Below, in pieces: positions 15,076 to 17,206 of a stretch of 17,206 bases of DNA. Within the stretch, counting starts at the first letter, position 1. Every line of letters starts with the position of its first letter. Source of the stretch: Flavobacteriaceae bacterium (lineage in GTDB: Bacteria; Bacteroidota; Bacteroidia; Flavobacteriales; Flavobacteriaceae); assembly GCA_013003145.1 (NCBI GenBank), contig JABDLH010000262.1, positions 1-17,206 on the forward strand, in the 5' to 3' direction. The notes under the pieces are model-generated. The model did not search any database. It saw nothing but the letters and a program-made list of their open reading frames with translations, and was not told where the DNA came from. Made by a program: the position numbers and the translations under genes.

Positions 15076-16623
15076 GTGAATAGAGAATTAGTCGTAAGAT
15101 CCAATTCCAATGCCGTCGATTTTGCCTTACTGAAAGATGGAAAACTAACAGAACTACACAAAGAAGAGGATACCAACAATTTTAACGTGGGCGACATCAT
15201 GATCGCCAAGATCAGGAAGCCGGTTACCGGTCTGAATGCAGCATTCGTTAATGTTGGCTATGAAAAAGATGCCTTTTTGCATTATCATGACCTGGGACCA
15301 CAGTTGGCCTCGATGTTAAAATTTGTGAAGGCTGTCAGTACGGGAAAACTTAAAGATTATTCCCTTAAGAATTTTCCATTCGAAAAAGATATTGATAAGA
15401 ATGGTAGCATTAAAGATGTTATCAAAGCGAATCAATCACTACTGGTTCAGATAGTAAAAGAACCCATTTCCACCAAAGGACCAAGGATCAGCTCCGAGCT
15501 TTCTATAGCCGGTCGATACCTGGTAATGGTCCCTTTTTCTGACCGTGTCTCTGTATCCCAGAAGATCGGCAGTAAAGAGGAGAAAGACCGACTTAAAAGG
15601 CTTATTAAAAGTATTAAGCCGAAAGGATTTGGAGTCATCATCAGAACAGTAGCAGAAGGCAAGAAAGTCGCCGAGTTGGACAAGGACCTTCAGAATTTGC
15701 TGGATAAATGGACAGCAATGTGTAAGAAATTATATAAGGCGCCCACCCCATCCAAAGTCCTGGTAGAAATGAATCGTGCTTCCTCAATATTGAGAGATGT
15801 TTTCAACGACAGTTTTACCGGTATACATGTGGATGATGAAACGCTTTATAACCAGATCAAAGATTATGTTCTGGAAATCGAGCCCGAAAAAGAGTCTATT
15901 GTAAAACTGTATTCGTCACCTGTCCCGATTTTTGAAAAATTCGGAATAGATCGCCAGATCAAAACTTCCTTCGGCCGAACGGCCTCTATGAGTAAAGGTG
16001 CTTACCTGATCATAGAACACACAGAAGCATTACACGTAATTGATGTAAACAGTGGAAACCGTTCTAATAAGGCCAAGAACCAAGAGGACACTGCCTTCGA
16101 GGTAAACCTGTTGGCCGCTACTGAAATTGCAAGGCAATTGCGCCTTCGCGATATGGGCGGGATCATCGTGGTGGATTTTATCGATATGGTAAAATCGGAT
16201 CACAGGCGAAAACTGTTCGATCACCTCAGGAACGAGATGAAAGACGACAGGGCCAAGCACAAGATCTTGCCTCCGAGCAAGTTTGGCCTGATACAAATTA
16301 CAAGACAACGGGTACGTCCGGAAATGAAGATCAAAACCACCGAAGCCAACCCTAGTGGTAATGGCCAGGAAATAGAAGCACCGATTGTGCTGATAGAAAA
16401 GATCAACGTAGACCTGGAGCGCCTCATGAAAGGCGACGGGAAAGACAAAAGTATCACATTGAACACCCATCCGTTTATTGCAGCATACCTGACCAAGGGC
16501 TTCCCTTCTATACGTTCTAAATGGTTTTTAGAACACAAGAAGTGGATAAAGATCCAACCACGAGATGCCTACACGTATCTCGAATATTGTTTTAAAGACA
16601 AAGAAGGTCAGACCCTTAACTAA
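15076..16623 (+). CDS. rng: Ribonuclease E/G family endoribonuclease
   Basis: A 515-residue RNase G-type enzyme for rRNA maturation and mRNA decay. An S1-like RNA-binding region (about 35-120, with KPVTGLNAAFVNVGYEKDAFLHYHDLGP) is followed by the catalytic core with VIDVNSGN (Asp323) and VVDFIDM (Asp367, Asp370), the Mg-binding acidic positions. The start is GTG at 15076, giving MNRELVVRS in line with homologs; an upstream TTG (15067) would add three residues. The two Zn-link cysteines (CPxC) after the catalytic domain in E. coli RNase E/G are absent: FGLIQITRQRVRPEMKIKT runs into NPSGNGQE without cysteine. The leader 14958-15075 has no clear promoter that I could identify. Confidence 0.92.
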   Translation: MNRELVVRSNSNAVDFALLKDGKLTELHKEEDTNNFNVGDIMIAKIRKPVTGLNAAFVNVGYEKDAFLHYHDLGPQLASMLKFVKAVSTGKLKDYSLKNFPFEKDIDKNGSIKDVIKANQSLLVQIVKEPISTKGPRISSELSIAGRYLVMVPFSDRVSVSQKIGSKEEKDRLKRLIKSIKPKGFGVIIRTVAEGKKVAELDKDLQNLLDKWTAMCKKLYKAPTPSKVLVEMNRASSILRDVFNDSFTGIHVDDETLYNQIKDYVLEIEPEKESIVKLYSSPVPIFEKFGIDRQIKTSFGRTASMSKGAYLIIEHTEALHVIDVNSGNRSNKAKNQEDTAFEVNLLAATEIARQLRLRDMGGIIVVDFIDMVKSDHRRKLFDHLRNEMKDDRAKHKILPPSKFGLIQITRQRVRPEMKIKTTEANPSGNGQEIEAPIVLIEKINVDLERLMKGDGKDKSITLNTHPFIAAYLTKGFPSIRSKWFLEHKKWIKIQPRDAYTYLEYCFKDKEGQTLN

Positions 16624-16625
16624 AT

Positions 16626-16662
16626 AAAAAGCGATTCCCACAAAGGGAGTCGCTTTTTTTTT
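16626..16662 (+). terminator. Intrinsic terminator of the RNase E/G gene
   Basis: The stem GCGATTCCC / GGGAGTCGC (one G-U pair), extended by five A-T pairs, has loop ACAAA and is followed by nine T in all. It starts 3 bp after the stop codon. Confidence 0.92.
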
Positions 16663-16710
16663 GCCTATTTCTCACTAACTTATCTGTACAATAATCACCA
16701 TTCCAAGCTC

Positions 16711-17206
16711 ATGAAAATTTCTGCCTACCTATTGATAAGCTTACTGATCACCAGCTGTAAAAACGATGCTGCCCAGGAAAATTTAGCAGATCTCCTGGAC
16801 GGGATGCCGTACATCGAGGGGAAAATGGATTACCTGGATTCTCCTTATGTCACTGCCGGGAACCGGGTCTATATGGTGGGGCAGCAGGACGGGAGTTTTG
16901 CAGAAATCGGTTGGCATATCAAAGGAGAGATGGGAGGAATTTGGAATCATCCTATAAAATTGATGGACGGATTTAATGCAGAACTTCTCTTCGCAGAAGA
17001 CCGCACCCCTCTTGACCGAGCTGATAAATTTATCAATTATCCACTTGCCAATGTACACCAGTATTCCCTTTCAAAATACCAATTGTCAGTAGAACGCTGG
17101 CAGATAGTGCCCGACGATAAAGAAGGAATAGCGATCCAGTATATCTTTCATAACCAGGGAGACAACACAGTAGAATTTGATTTAAATTTTACAGCCCATG
17201 CAGACC
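16711..17206 (+). CDS. Secreted lipoprotein resembling glycogen-debranching-type glycoside hydrolases, N-terminal part
   Basis: The first 165 residues are visible before the window ends. The signal peptide MKISAYLLISLLITSC has a lipobox with Cys16. The mature start contains YLDSPYVTAGNRVYMVGQQD, FAEIGWHIKGEMGGIWNHP and INYPLANVHQYSLSKYQLS, a beta-rich N-terminal domain like that ahead of the (alpha/alpha)6 barrel in flavobacterial glycogen debranching-like lipoproteins. The catalytic domain would be off the window, so the enzyme class is provisional. The ATG at 16711 follows a 48-bp gap after the RNase terminator, so it is a separate transcript. No clear -7 box was identified. Confidence 0.7.
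   Translation, partial: MKISAYLLISLLITSCKNDAAQENLADLLDGMPYIEGKMDYLDSPYVTAGNRVYMVGQQDGSFAEIGWHIKGEMGGIWNHPIKLMDGFNAELLFAEDRTPLDRADKFINYPLANVHQYSLSKYQLSVERWQIVPDDKEGIAIQYIFHNQGDNTVEFDLNFTAHAD

Noticed and set aside
16030-16470. Minus-strand frames opposite RNase E/G and ahcY
   Set aside because: They lie wholly within strongly conserved genes on the other strand and show no recognisable protein family.

Overview
The window is chromosomal DNA of a bacterium in the phylum Bacteroidetes, almost certainly a member of Flavobacteriaceae. The evidence is the gliding genes gldE and gldD next to mutY and ssb, a DUF4301 protein, promoters with the Bacteroidetes -7 element TAnnTTTG, weak or absent Shine-Dalgarno sequences, and several short lipoproteins. 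No tRNA, rRNA, CRISPR array, insertion sequence or prophage gene was found. Most of the window is housekeeping DNA, with one small accessory-looking region at the left end.

Region 1 (1-1800, all minus strand). The window opens in the receiver domain of a response regulator that resembles the NtrC/sigma-54 activator class. Upstream of it lie two tandem paralogous genes for small secreted PepSY-like proteins. Each paralog has the same upstream layout: a GTGTGTAA-type palindrome about 172 bp before the start codon, a sigma-54-like -24/-12 element about 68 bp before it, and its own terminator. This looks like a duplicated, enhancer-driven regulatory unit and is the most novel item here.

Region 2 (1797-5394, minus strand). 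Five tightly packed or overlapping genes run in the order phosphopantetheinyl transferase, thiamine-binding (DUF77) protein, PnuC-type vitamin transporter, NadR-like P-loop kinase, DUF4301 protein. The transporter and kinase suggest uptake and trapping of nicotinamide riboside. The DUF77 neighbour raises thiamine as an alternative substrate.

Region 3 (5480-6852, plus strand). S-adenosylhomocysteinase (ahcY) is full length except for one in-frame TAA at codon 325, with the same frame continuing to the normal C-terminus and a strong terminator.

Region 4 (6857-9509, minus strand). rplU and rpmA (ribosomal proteins L21 and L27) have a near-perfect promoter and a terminator. L21 carries a long basic extension ending in a SAP/HeH-like helical segment. 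A DUF4199-like membrane protein and an EamA transporter lie upstream.

Region 5 (9600-14410). A plus-strand lipoprotein converges on the minus-strand run mutY-ssb-gldE-gldD-threonine/serine dehydratase. This run combines DNA repair and maintenance genes with type IX secretion and gliding genes, as is known in other flavobacteria.

Region 6 (14490-17206, plus strand). A HU-type DNA-binding protein is followed by a 29-residue, extremely basic COX24/AURKAIP1-like protein, RNase E/G, and the start of a secreted lipoprotein resembling glycogen-debranching-type glycoside hydrolases, cut by the window end.
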